Shown here: positions 1-8,281 of the stretch, piece after piece
Numbering within the stretch: position 1 is the stretch's first letter
Layout of the letters: each line of letters starts with the position of its first letter
NCBI GenBank assembly: GCA_021787565.1
Contig: JAJYLT010000006.1
Span: forward strand, 1-64,000
DNA length: 64,000 nt
Direction: 5' to 3'
From: Acidobacteriota bacterium
GTDB lineage: Bacteria; Acidobacteriota; UBA4820; DSQY01
Notes under the pieces: model-generated
Seen by the model: only the letters and a program-made list of their open reading frames with translations
Databases searched by the model: none
What the model was told of the DNA's origin: nothing
Made by a program: the position numbers and the translations under genes

Positions 1-137
1 CCCGCGGTGATCATGCGGTTGACGGCGTTTCCCCCGGCGCCGCCCACCCCGATCACCTTGACGCGCACCCGCCTCGCGCCATCCGCCGATTCTTCATCCT
101 CACTCATGATGAAGCGCAGACCGTTGTTCTGATCCAT
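1..137 (-). CDS. ftsZ: Cell division protein FtsZ (N-terminal part, runs off the window)
   Basis: Only the first 45 codons are in the window. After about 24 variable, acidic residues the sequence reads VKVIGVGGAGGNAVNRMI, the first strand and nucleotide-binding glycine loop of the tubulin-like FtsZ GTPase. FtsZ polymerises into the cytokinetic ring at midcell and recruits the other divisome proteins. The ATG at 137 has a strong purine-rich ribosome site (GGAAAGGGGG) about 7 bases upstream. It lies 50 bases downstream of the ftsA stop, the standard ftsA-ftsZ order, and is probably translated from the cluster transcript and any internal promoters further upstream. Identification is secure; nothing can be said about the GTPase T7 loop or the C-terminal peptide. 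Confidence 0.96.
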   Translation of the reverse strand, partial: MDQNNGLRFIMSEDEESADGARRVRVKVIGVGGAGGNAVNRMITA

Positions 138-187
138 CGCAAACCCCCTTTCCGAGTGGGTCGACCTCCGTTTCGCCGCCGCCTGTT

Positions 188-1411
188 TCAGACTATGTCC
201 TTGATCTGGGACAAGAGCTTTCTGAACATCCCGCCCTTTTTCCGGGGACCGCCGCCGCGCGCCTCCAGCTTCGCCCCGTAGAGGGCCAGCCCCACCGAGG
301 TCGCGAACATGGGTGCGGCCACGATGTTGGTCAGGCCCACCACCTCCATGGGTTCGCCCACCCGGACCTGGTGGTCGAAGATGCCCTCCGCAACCTCGGG
401 GAGGCCCGCCAGGCCGGCCCCTCCGCCGGTGAGCACGAGTCCGGCGTTGATCGTCTTGTCGAGTCCGGCGCCCCGGATCTCCTCGAAGAGGAGCTGGAAC
501 AGCTCCTCGGCCCTCGGCTGGAGGATCTCGGCCAGCCTCGAGCGGGGCACCATGCTGGACTTCTTCCCCGCCACCGCCGGCACCTCCACCATGTCGTCCT
601 CCTGGATGAGGCTGGTGAGGGCGCAGCCGTACTTCTTCTTGAGAATCTCCGCGTCCATGATCCCCGTCTTCAATCCCACCGCCAGGTCGTTGGTGAAGTG
701 CTCGCCGCCGATGGGGATGACGTGCGTGTGCCAGATGGCCCCCTTCTCGAAGACCGCGATGCCCGTGGTGCCGTGGCCGATGTTCACCAGGGCCACGCCG
801 ATCTCCCTCTCGTCGGCCGTCAGCACGTCCTGGGAGTCGGCCATGAGCCCCAGGACGAGCTCGGCCACCTCGATGCCGCACCGGTTCACCACCGTCGTGA
901 GGTTCTGCAGGCTGGTGATGGAGCCCGTGATGATGTGGACGTTGGCTTCCAGCCGGCTGCCGGGCATGCCCAGGGGCTGGCTGATGCCGTCCTGGTCGTC
1001 GACCAGGTACTCCTGCGGAAAGGTGTGAAAGATCTGCTGGTCCGCCGGGAAGCTGATGGTGCGCGAGCCCTCGAGCACCCGCTGGACGTCCTCCCTATTG
1101 ATGACGCGGTCCCGGTTGGTGACCGCGACCACGCCCCGGCTGTTGAACCCGCGGACGTGGCAGCCCCCCACGCCGACGTAGGCCCGCTCGACGGAGTAGC
1201 CGGCCATCAGCTCGGCCTCTTCCACCGATGCCTTCACGCAGGCCACCACCTCGTCGAGGCTGGCCACGATGCCGCGGCGCATGCCTCGGGCGTCGGCCTT
1301 CCCGATGCCCGTCACCTCCAGTGCGCCGTCCTCCCGGGCCTTCCCGATGACCGTGGCCACCTTGGAGGTACCGATGTCAATACCCACCACGTGACCCGTT
1401 TCCTTAGCCAT
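188..1411 (-). CDS. ftsA: Cell division protein FtsA, actin-like membrane tether of FtsZ
   Basis: The 407-residue product is a full-length FtsA. It starts with the actin-family phosphate-1 motif (VGIDIGTSKVATVIG, residues 9-23), has an SHS2/1C subdomain with VGVGGCHVRG, the ALVNIGHGTTGIAVF phosphate-2 region and the adenosine motif LTGGGAGLAGL. The C-terminus ends in basic and hydrophobic residues (FRKLLSQIKDIV), which fits the amphipathic membrane-targeting helix of the family. FtsA anchors FtsZ filaments to the inner membrane and signals to FtsW/FtsI. The ATG overlaps the last 8 bases of ftsQ, so translation is probably coupled. There is no sign of damage. Confidence 0.97.
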   Translation of the reverse strand: MAKETGHVVGIDIGTSKVATVIGKAREDGALEVTGIGKADARGMRRGIVASLDEVVACVKASVEEAELMAGYSVERAYVGVGGCHVRGFNSRGVVAVTNRDRVINREDVQRVLEGSRTISFPADQQIFHTFPQEYLVDDQDGISQPLGMPGSRLEANVHIITGSITSLQNLTTVVNRCGIEVAELVLGLMADSQDVLTADEREIGVALVNIGHGTTGIAVFEKGAIWHTHVIPIGGEHFTNDLAVGLKTGIMDAEILKKKYGCALTSLIQEDDMVEVPAVAGKKSSMVPRSRLAEILQPRAEELFQLLFEEIRGAGLDKTINAGLVLTGGGAGLAGLPEVAEGIFDHQVRVGEPMEVVGLTNIVAAPMFATSVGLALYGAKLEARGGGPRKKGGMFRKLLSQIKDIV

Positions 1412-2243
1412 GCTGCGTTCCTCCCTTGTCGTCGCCGGCGGTGGCCGGAGGCGAGGCTTCCGGGGTTTCGGGCGGGCCCAGGACCACCTTGTCCGCCCAG
1501 CGGACGTCCAGGGTCCGACGGTCGGGCTCGTAGGCCGCGACCCAATTCTTGGAGGCCAAGAACCTCCGCCATTGGTCCGGGAAATCGCTGCCGGAAACGA
1601 TGAGCTTCCAGTGGTCCGAGGTGGTGAGGAGGTACCCTCCCCCGGCGCCCGCGGAGGCGATGGCCGTCACCTGGCCCGCGAGGCCCAGCCTGAGCATCTG
1701 CGCGATGAGGGCCTGGACCTCTAGATCTCCGGGGTCCAGGTTGGAGAGCGTGAAGACGCCGGCCACGCCGCGGACGGCCGGCCAGGACGCCCCCTCGCCG
1801 TTGATTTCGAGGACGCCCTGCTTCGCGTTCACCGCGCAGAGGACGTCGCTCTCCTGGGCCTCCACGATGAGGGTGTCGGGAAGGTGCTTCCGGCACAGGA
1901 AGCCCTTCAGCCACGGAAAGGCGCTCAGCCGTTCGGAGACCTCGGAGGGCTTGAGCTCGAGCAGATTCTGGCCGCGCAGGTCCCTCAGGGCGTCCAGGAG
2001 AGGGGCCGCCTGGTGGTGCCGCAGGCCGACCACCTCGATGTGCTGGACCGAGAAGGCCCGGTCCGAATGGAGCAGGCTCCAGCAGGTATCGAGGAGCGCG
2101 GAGGTGAGGACGATGGCGGCGGTGACCAGCACCAGCCGGACCATCCGCCTGAGCCAGCGCTTCCGGGCCTTGCTCCGAAGGGGCGGCGGTGCCCAGTCCC
2201 TGGCCATGGCCCGGGAGGGGTGAGCGGGAAGGCCGCGGTTCAT
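1404..2243 (-). CDS. ftsQ: Cell division protein FtsQ (POTRA-domain divisome protein)
   Basis: 279 residues. A basic cytoplasmic N-terminus (to about residue 35) is followed by one membrane segment (MVRLVLVTAAIVLTSALLD), then a periplasmic POTRA domain beginning at FSVQHIEVVGLRHHQAAPLLDAL and a beta domain. This is the FtsQ/DivIB plan; the protein links FtsL (and FtsB where present) to the rest of the divisome. The ATG at 2243 overlaps the murC stop as ATGA, and the gene end overlaps ftsA by 8 bases. The proline-rich C-terminus is variable, as is usual. A longer upstream frame exists but lies within murC and is not credible. Confidence 0.9.
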   Translation of the reverse strand: MNRGLPAHPSRAMARDWAPPPLRSKARKRWLRRMVRLVLVTAAIVLTSALLDTCWSLLHSDRAFSVQHIEVVGLRHHQAAPLLDALRDLRGQNLLELKPSEVSERLSAFPWLKGFLCRKHLPDTLIVEAQESDVLCAVNAKQGVLEINGEGASWPAVRGVAGVFTLSNLDPGDLEVQALIAQMLRLGLAGQVTAIASAGAGGGYLLTTSDHWKLIVSGSDFPDQWRRFLASKNWVAAYEPDRRTLDVRWADKVVLGPPETPEASPPATAGDDKGGTQHG

Positions 2244-3622
2244 GGCCGTCCCCCCATGCCCGCCACGATCTCTTCGCCGATGGTAGTGATGGTCCCGGCG
2301 CCCAGGGTGAGCACCAGGTCCCCAGGCCCGAGCAGCGGGAGGACGAACTCGGGCAGGTCCCCGACCGCCGGACAGAAGTGGACCTGGGTCCGGCCCAGTT
2401 CCTTCATGCGGGCCACCAGGGCCGCTCCCGTCACCCCGGCGATGGGGGGCTCGCTGGCGGCGTAGACCTCCGTCACCACCACCAGATCGGCCTCCGACAG
2501 GACCGACGCGAAGTCCGCGATGAGGGCCGCCAGCCTCGAGTAACGGTGAGGCTGGAAGAGGACCACGAGGCGGCCCTCTCCGGCGGTCCGCCGGGCCGCC
2601 TCGAAGGTGGCCCGGATCTCCGTTGGATGGTGGCCGTAATCGTCGAAAACCTTCACTCCCCCGGCCTCTCCGCGGAACTGGAAGCGGCGATCCGCGCCCG
2701 GGAAGGTGGCGAGCTGCTCCCTCTGGGTCTCCAGCGGCACCTCCAGCTCGTCGCAGACCGCCAGGGCGGCGAGGGCGTCGAGGACTACGTGCCGGCCGGT
2801 CTGAGGCAGCGAGAAGAGGCCCCGATCGCCCCCCCGGACGCGCAGCCTGAAGCGCTCCCCGGACCCTTCGGAGGGCATCCTCTCGGCGAGGAAGTCGGCC
2901 GGGGGTTGCATCCCGTAGGTCACGGCTCGCCGCTTGAGGCGCGGCAGGAGTCCCCTGGCGTTGGGGTCGTCGCCGCAGAGGATGCAGGCCCCGTAGAAGG
3001 GCACCCTGTTGGCGAACTGGAGGAAGGCCTCTACGACGTCGGAGAGCTCGGGGTAGCAGTCCACGTGTTCCCAATCGATGTTGGTGACCACCGCGAGGGA
3101 TGGGGAGAGGAGCAGGAAGGAGCGGTCCGATTCGTCCGCCTCGGCCACGAGAAGGTCGCTGCGGCCGAGGCGGGCGGAGGCGTCCAGGGTGGAGAGGCGG
3201 CCGCCGATCACCACCGTCGGGTCCAGGCCGGCGCCGTGCAGAAGGTGAGAGACCATGGCCGTCACCGTGGTCTTGCCGTGCGAGCCGGCGACGGCCACGG
3301 AGGTCTTCATGCGCATGAGCTCGGCCAGCATCTCGGCCCTCGGGATGACCGGGATGCCTAACCGGCGAGCCTCCTCGATCTCAGGATTCAGGGGGGAGAC
3401 GGCGGAGGAGTAGACCAGAACCTGGCCATCGCCGAGGTTTTCGTCTCGGTGGCCGATGGCGATGCGGGCTCCGCGTGCGGCAAGCCGGCGGGTGGCGAGG
3501 GACTCTTTCAGGTCCGAGCCGCTCACGGTGAATCCCATATTGAGGAGCACTTCGGCGATGCCGCTCATGCCGATTCCACCTACTCCCACGAAGTGGACCC
3601 GCTGGATCCCGAGGAACTTCAC
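2240..3622 (-). CDS. murC: UDP-N-acetylmuramate--L-alanine ligase
   Basis: 460 residues, the normal length of MurC. It adds the first amino acid, L-alanine, to UDP-MurNAc in the cytoplasm using ATP. Visible signatures: N-terminal Rossmann motif VHFVGVGGIGMSGIAEVLLNMG (residues 9-30), the Mur ligase P-loop VAGSHGKTTVTAMV, NIDWEHVDCYP in the central domain, and the C-terminal DDYGHHPTEIRAT and FQPHRYSR motifs typical of MurC. The start is GTG at 3622 with GGAGAGAG upstream, overlapping the murG stop as GTGA. No murB or ddl follows in this cluster, unlike many others, so those steps must be encoded elsewhere. Confidence 0.97.
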   Translation of the reverse strand: MKFLGIQRVHFVGVGGIGMSGIAEVLLNMGFTVSGSDLKESLATRRLAARGARIAIGHRDENLGDGQVLVYSSAVSPLNPEIEEARRLGIPVIPRAEMLAELMRMKTSVAVAGSHGKTTVTAMVSHLLHGAGLDPTVVIGGRLSTLDASARLGRSDLLVAEADESDRSFLLLSPSLAVVTNIDWEHVDCYPELSDVVEAFLQFANRVPFYGACILCGDDPNARGLLPRLKRRAVTYGMQPPADFLAERMPSEGSGERFRLRVRGGDRGLFSLPQTGRHVVLDALAALAVCDELEVPLETQREQLATFPGADRRFQFRGEAGGVKVFDDYGHHPTEIRATFEAARRTAGEGRLVVLFQPHRYSRLAALIADFASVLSEADLVVVTEVYAASEPPIAGVTGAALVARMKELGRTQVHFCPAVGDLPEFVLPLLGPGDLVLTLGAGTITTIGEEIVAGMGGRP

Positions 3623-4686
3623 GGCTCTCTCCCACGGCGGAGCAGGAGCTCCGCGATGTCACCCGCCGCGTTCGGCCTCGCCAGGGTGACCAGCGCCTGC
3701 ACCATCCTCCTGCGGACGTCCGGGTCGGCCAGGGTGATCAGAGAGGTCATGAGGGAGGCGGAATCCAGGTCCTGCTGGAGGACGCACAAAGCTCCGCCCA
3801 TCCTTTCGAGCCCCTGGGCGTTCATCGCCTGGTGGTCTCCGGCCGCCTGCGGGAAGGGGATCAGCAAAGCGGGGCGGCCCACCATGGCCAGTTCGGCGAG
3901 GGTGGTGGCGCCGGCCCTGCACGCCACGGCGTGGCACCAGGCGTACTCCTTCTCCATCTCGAAGAGGAAAGGCTCCACCCGGGCGGGAAAGCCGGAGCGC
4001 TCGTACGCGCTGCGCACCTCCTCCAGGTCCTCGGCGCCGGTCTGGTGGACGATTTCGATGCCGCCGGGGAAGGCCTTGAGCTCCGGCAGGAGCTGGACCA
4101 TGGCGGCGTTGATGGCACGCGCTCCGCGGCTCCCTCCGAAGACGAGCAGGCGGAAGGGCCTCGCGGGCGGCCTCTCGGCTCCCACTTCGGCCAACTGCGC
4201 CCGAACCGGATTGCCCAGGAAAAGGCCCTTGCCCCGGAAGGACGCGAGCGTCTGCGGGAAGGCGGTCACGACGCGCCCCGCCAGGTGGCCCAGGAGGCGG
4301 TTGGCCATGCCGGGACTCACGTTCTGTTCGAGCAGCACCAGCGGAACGCCCGTCAGGCCCGCCGCCAGCGACGTGGGGAGGGAGGCGTAGCCTCCGACGC
4401 CGAGCACCACCTCGGGGCGGAAGTGCAGGAGGGTCCAGACGCTGGACAGAAGGGCGAAGGGGAGGGCCAGCAGAGCGCGAAGCCGCCTCCAGATGTTCAC
4501 GCCGGCGAAGCCGTAGACCGCCAGTCCCTTGAAGGAGAACCCATACCTCGGCGCGAGCGAGGCCTCGATCCCCCGACGGCCTCCCACGAAGAGGACCTTC
4601 GAGGTCGGGGCCTGCTTGAGGACCGCCTGGGCCGCCGCCAGGCCCGGGAAGAAGTGTCCCCCGGTCCCGCCTCCCGCCACGATCAT
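3619..4686 (-). CDS. murG: Undecaprenyl-PP-MurNAc-pentapeptide GlcNAc transferase (lipid II synthase)
   Basis: About 355 residues, GT28 family. MurG adds GlcNAc to lipid I on the inner face of the cytoplasmic membrane, giving lipid II. The start region reads MIVAGGGTGGHFFPGLA, the first glycine-rich loop of MurG; the second half has LLVFGGSRGARAIN, an HQTGAEDLEEV stretch, and the UDP-GlcNAc-binding AVACRAGATTLAELAMVGRPALLIPFP. I chose ATG at 4686 because GAGGGAG lies 7 bases upstream and the protein then begins directly at the conserved strand. An in-frame ATG at 4710 would add eight residues. Overlaps murC by 4 bases. Confidence 0.96.
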   Translation of the reverse strand: MIVAGGGTGGHFFPGLAAAQAVLKQAPTSKVLFVGGRRGIEASLAPRYGFSFKGLAVYGFAGVNIWRRLRALLALPFALLSSVWTLLHFRPEVVLGVGGYASLPTSLAAGLTGVPLVLLEQNVSPGMANRLLGHLAGRVVTAFPQTLASFRGKGLFLGNPVRAQLAEVGAERPPARPFRLLVFGGSRGARAINAAMVQLLPELKAFPGGIEIVHQTGAEDLEEVRSAYERSGFPARVEPFLFEMEKEYAWCHAVACRAGATTLAELAMVGRPALLIPFPQAAGDHQAMNAQGLERMGGALCVLQQDLDSASLMTSLITLADPDVRRRMVQALVTLARPNAAGDIAELLLRRGREP

Positions 4687-4764
4687 CCTGAACTCTCCCT
4701 CATCCTGCATCGAATGCCGCCCGCCCTTCCCGCTCCGGACCGCACCGGCCCGGCGCCCGAGGAG

Positions 4765-5853
4765 CTACTCGTACTGGCTCACGTTCAGAAGAATCCCGAC
4801 GCCCGCCATGGTCACCACCAGGTTCGAGCCCCCGTAGCTGAGAAGCGGCAACGGGAGGCCCTTGGTGGGCAGGAGGGTCAGGGTCACCATCATGTGGATG
4901 ATCGCCTGGAGCACCACCCAGGCCACGATGCCCATGGCCAGGAAGGCTCCAAAGGTATCGGGGGCCGAGCGCATGGCCTGCAGGCCCCTGTAGCCGAAGA
5001 AGAGGAAACCGAGGAGCACCGCCACGCTGCCGAGAAAGCCGAGCTCCTCGCCGATCATGGAGTAGATGAAATCGGTGTGGGGTTCGGGCAGAAAGAGCAG
5101 CTTCTGGCTGCTGCCTCCCACCCACTTTCCGATCAGGCCTCCGCTGCCCGCGGCGATGAGGGACTGTTGGGCCTGGAATCCCGTGTGCTGGGGATCGGAG
5201 CCCGGGTTCATGAAGGTCATGAGCCTTTGCATGCGGTAGGGGCTCGAGAAGGCGAGGACCAGGAAGGCCAGGAGCCCCACGGCGCCCAGCGCCCCGAGCC
5301 ATTTCCAGGGGAGCCCGGCGATGAGCAGCACGGAGCCCAGGATGACGCCGAGCACCACCACGGTGCCCAGGTCGGGCTGGACGAGGATGAGGGCGGCGGC
5401 AAAGCCGAAGTAGAGGCCCAGGGGCAGCAGCACCTGGCCCCATTCCTTACCCTCCCGGAGGCGCTTCTCCAGCATGTAGGCGACGAACAGGACCATGACG
5501 AGCTTGGCGGTCTCCGAGGGCTGGACGGTGATGGGGCCGACCCTGATCCAGCGATGGGAGCCGTTGATGGCCGGGCTCACGAGGGCGAGAAGGAGCAGCA
5601 GGATCTCCAGCCCGAGGATGGAGAGAATGACCTTGCGCTCCTTCCAGAAGGTGTAGGGCACCCGCAGCATGAGCAGCATGGCCATAAGGGCGATGGCCGC
5701 CCAGATGCACTCCCGGTAGAAGAAGTAGTTGGGGTTCCCCTTCCGCGTCAGGGCTAGCACGGCCGAGCTCGAATAGATCATCACGAGGCCCGTGGCCAGG
5801 AGCCCGAGGGTGATGACCAGCAGCGGTCGGTCGAAGCGCAGGAGGCGGCTCAT
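4765..5853 (-). CDS. ftsW: SEDS-family septal peptidoglycan glycosyltransferase FtsW
   Basis: 362 residues with about ten hydrophobic segments, the SEDS family layout. The conserved PSETAKLVMVLFVAYML, LIAAGSGGLIGKWVG and LPEPHTDFIYSMIGEELGFLG stretches mark FtsW/RodA/SpoVE polymerases, and LLPTKGLPLPLLSYGGSNLVV gives the C-terminal signature. Placement between murD and murG, with ftsI in the same cluster, identifies it as the septal FtsW rather than RodA. The ATG at 5853 overlaps the murD stop (ATGA). It polymerises lipid II into glycan strands in complex with the transpeptidase FtsI. Confidence 0.95.
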   Translation of the reverse strand: MSRLLRFDRPLLVITLGLLATGLVMIYSSSAVLALTRKGNPNYFFYRECIWAAIALMAMLLMLRVPYTFWKERKVILSILGLEILLLLLALVSPAINGSHRWIRVGPITVQPSETAKLVMVLFVAYMLEKRLREGKEWGQVLLPLGLYFGFAAALILVQPDLGTVVVLGVILGSVLLIAGLPWKWLGALGAVGLLAFLVLAFSSPYRMQRLMTFMNPGSDPQHTGFQAQQSLIAAGSGGLIGKWVGGSSQKLLFLPEPHTDFIYSMIGEELGFLGSVAVLLGFLFFGYRGLQAMRSAPDTFGAFLAMGIVAWVVLQAIIHMMVTLTLLPTKGLPLPLLSYGGSNLVVTMAGVGILLNVSQYE

Positions 5854-7190
5854 GGCGTCATGGCCTCCCGGACCCAGGCCATGAACTGTTCCCCCCGGTC
5901 CTCGAAGTTGCGGAACTCGTCGAAGGAGGCGCAGGCCGGAGAGAGCACGACGCTGTCGCCCGGCGAGGCCATGGCGAGGGCCGCCGGCGTGGCCTCGCGA
6001 AGGGTGGCGTAGCTCTCCACGGGCAATGCCCCCCGGAATGCCTGAACCACCCTGCCGCGTGCGGCGCCGAAGGCTATCACGGCCTTGCAACACCTCTGCG
6101 CCTCGGGAACCAGGCTCGCCCAGTCGGTCCCCTTGTCCTTCCCGCCGAGCAGGAGGATCACGCCCGAGCGGAAGGCCGTGAGGGCCTTGAGCACGGCGTC
6201 CATGTTGGTGGCCTTGGAGTCATTGAAGACCGTGGCCCCGCGCACCTCCCCGACGCGTTCGAGCCGGTGGGGCAGCCCCCTGAACCGGCTGAGGGGAGCG
6301 GAGAGCGCCCCCTCCGGCACGCCGGAGCAGCGCGCCGCGAGGCAGGCCGCCAGGGCGTTTTCCAGGTTGTGCACACCGGGAAGCGGCAGATCCTTCAGGG
6401 GGAAGAGGACCTCCTCGCCGCCCCCTCGGCGCCAGAGGGCCTCGCCGCCGCGGACGAAGGCGCCTTCCTCCAGCTCACCGGAGGTGGCGAAGGGAGCATG
6501 GCCCGACGGGGCGGCGGCGCCGAAGGCGGCCACCGCCTGGTCCAGGACCGAGTAGACGGCGAAATCGGAGGGGCCCTGGTTCTGGAAGATCCGGCCCTTG
6601 GCGGCCTGGTAGTCCTCGAATCGGGCGTACCGGTCCTGGTGGTCCGGCGTGATGTTGAGGAGGATGGCAACGTCCGCCTTGAAGCGCTCCAGGCTTTCGA
6701 GCTGGAAGGAGGAGACCTCGAGCACGAACCAGGTCTCATCGGTGGCCCCCTCCACCATCTCGCAGAAGGCCCGCCCGAGGTTGCCGCCCGTTCGCACGTC
6801 AGAGAAATGCGCGCCCAGCAGCTCGCCCAGGAGCGTGGTGGTGGTGCTCTTCCCGTTGGAGCCCGTGACGGCGGCGATGCGGCCCTTGGCGTGGCGGAAG
6901 CCCCACTCGATTTCACCGATGACGGGGATGCTCCTCTCCAGCGCGGAACGCACCAGCGCTGACCTGCGAGGAACTCCCGGCGAGAGGATCAGGCACTCCA
7001 TCCCCTCCAGAAGTCCGGGGGACTCGCTGCCTCCGTAGAAGACCAGCCCCATCTCCAGAAGCTTCGAGAGGTCGAGGGCGAGGTCCGCGGTGGTCCGCTG
7101 GTCGCAGGCGGAGACTTCATGTCCGTGGCGCAGGGCCAGGTGCGCCGCCCAGTATCCCGAGGTCCCCATGCCCGCCACGAGAATTCGCAT
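5850..7190 (-). CDS. murD: UDP-N-acetylmuramoyl-L-alanine--D-glutamate ligase
   Basis: 446 residues. MurD attaches D-glutamate to UDP-MurNAc-L-Ala. It begins MRILVAGMGTSGYWAAHLAL (Rossmann-like UDP domain), carries the P-loop AAVTGSNGKSTTTTLLGEL near residue 110, the LNITPDHQDRYARFEDYQAAK stretch of MurD, and the C-terminal FNDSKATNMDAVLKAL and LLLGGKDKGTDW motifs that separate MurD from its sisters. The ATG at 7190 lies 5 bases past the mraY stop. A much longer open frame continues upstream through mraY but is only the antiparallel reading of that gene. Confidence 0.97.
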   Translation of the reverse strand: MRILVAGMGTSGYWAAHLALRHGHEVSACDQRTTADLALDLSKLLEMGLVFYGGSESPGLLEGMECLILSPGVPRRSALVRSALERSIPVIGEIEWGFRHAKGRIAAVTGSNGKSTTTTLLGELLGAHFSDVRTGGNLGRAFCEMVEGATDETWFVLEVSSFQLESLERFKADVAILLNITPDHQDRYARFEDYQAAKGRIFQNQGPSDFAVYSVLDQAVAAFGAAAPSGHAPFATSGELEEGAFVRGGEALWRRGGGEEVLFPLKDLPLPGVHNLENALAACLAARCSGVPEGALSAPLSRFRGLPHRLERVGEVRGATVFNDSKATNMDAVLKALTAFRSGVILLLGGKDKGTDWASLVPEAQRCCKAVIAFGAARGRVVQAFRGALPVESYATLREATPAALAMASPGDSVVLSPACASFDEFRNFEDRGEQFMAWVREAMTP

Positions 7191-7195
7191 CGCCC

Positions 7196-8281
7196 TCACC
7201 GTATCTTCAGCGTGGCCAGTCCCATGAGCGCGAAAAGGATGGCCACGATCCAGAAGCGAACCACTACCTGCGTCTCCGCCCAGCCGCCCAGCTCGAAGTG
7301 GTGATGCAGCGGCGCGCAGCGGAATATCCTCCTCTTGCGCGATTTGTAGGAGGCGACCTGGAGGATCACGGAGATGGCCTCCAGGACGAACAGCCCTCCG
7401 ACCACCACGAGGAGGAGCTCTTCCTTGATGATGAGGGCCAGGGTACCGATGGCCGCCCCGATGGCCAGGGAGCCCACGTCGCCCATGAAGACCTGGGCGG
7501 GATGGGCGTTGAACCAGAGAAAGCCCAGGCTCGCTCCCACCAGCGAGGCGGCGAAGACCGTCAGCTCGCCCGTGTCCCTCACGTAGGGGATGCCGAGGTA
7601 CCCGGCGATGATCGTGTTGCCCGCCGCGTAGGTGAGGATGGCGTAGGTGGAGGCGGCGATCAGCGTGGAGCCGATGGCCAGCCCGTCCAGGCCGTCGGTG
7701 AGGTTTACGGCGTTGGATGCCCCCACGATCACGACCACCGCGAAGGGGATGAACCACAGGCCCAGCTGCGGATGAAGCTCCTTGAAGAAGGGCACCGTCA
7801 GGGCGGTGTCGTACAGGCCCGTGGCCTGATACCGGTAAAGAAACACGGCCACCGCCGCGGCCGCCGCGATTTGCAGCATGAACTTCTGCTTGGCGGAGAG
7901 GCCGAGGTTCTGGCGCCGCTTCATCTTGAGGAAGTCGTCGGCGAAGCCGATACCGCCAAAGGCCAGAGTGGAGAAGAGGAGGGGCCAGAAGAGGGGCGTG
8001 TCCAGCCGGATGCAGAGGAGGCTCGAGCACGTGAGCGCGGCGAGGATCAGGAGCCCGCCCATGGTGGGGGTGCCGGCCTTCACCTGGTGGCCCTTGGGCC
8101 CCTCCTCGCGGATGTACTGCCGCAGGTTCAGCCGCTGGAGGGAGCGGATGAGCATGGGGCCGAGGAGCAGAGAGATCCCGAGGGCGATGAGAATGGCGAG
8201 GGCTCCGCGGAAGGTGATGTAGCGGAAGAGACGCATGGCGCCGAAGTGGTCGCGCAGCGAATAGAGAAGCGCGTACAGCAT
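7196..8281 (-). CDS. mraY: Phospho-N-acetylmuramoyl-pentapeptide transferase
   Basis: 361 residues, polytopic membrane protein. MraY transfers phospho-MurNAc-pentapeptide to undecaprenyl phosphate to make lipid I, the first membrane step of peptidoglycan synthesis. Family marks are GPKGHQVKAGTPTMGGLLIL near residue 62, the catalytic aspartates in GGIGFADDFLK, NAVNLTDGLDGLA, the MGDVGSLAIGAAIG loop and the histidine cluster CAPLHHHFELGGW. The ATG at 8281 overlaps the murF stop by one base (TGATG), so translation should be coupled. Confidence 0.98.
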   Translation of the reverse strand: MLYALLYSLRDHFGAMRLFRYITFRGALAILIALGISLLLGPMLIRSLQRLNLRQYIREEGPKGHQVKAGTPTMGGLLILAALTCSSLLCIRLDTPLFWPLLFSTLAFGGIGFADDFLKMKRRQNLGLSAKQKFMLQIAAAAAVAVFLYRYQATGLYDTALTVPFFKELHPQLGLWFIPFAVVVIVGASNAVNLTDGLDGLAIGSTLIAASTYAILTYAAGNTIIAGYLGIPYVRDTGELTVFAASLVGASLGFLWFNAHPAQVFMGDVGSLAIGAAIGTLALIIKEELLLVVVGGLFVLEAISVILQVASYKSRKRRIFRCAPLHHHFELGGWAETQVVVRFWIVAILFALMGLATLKIR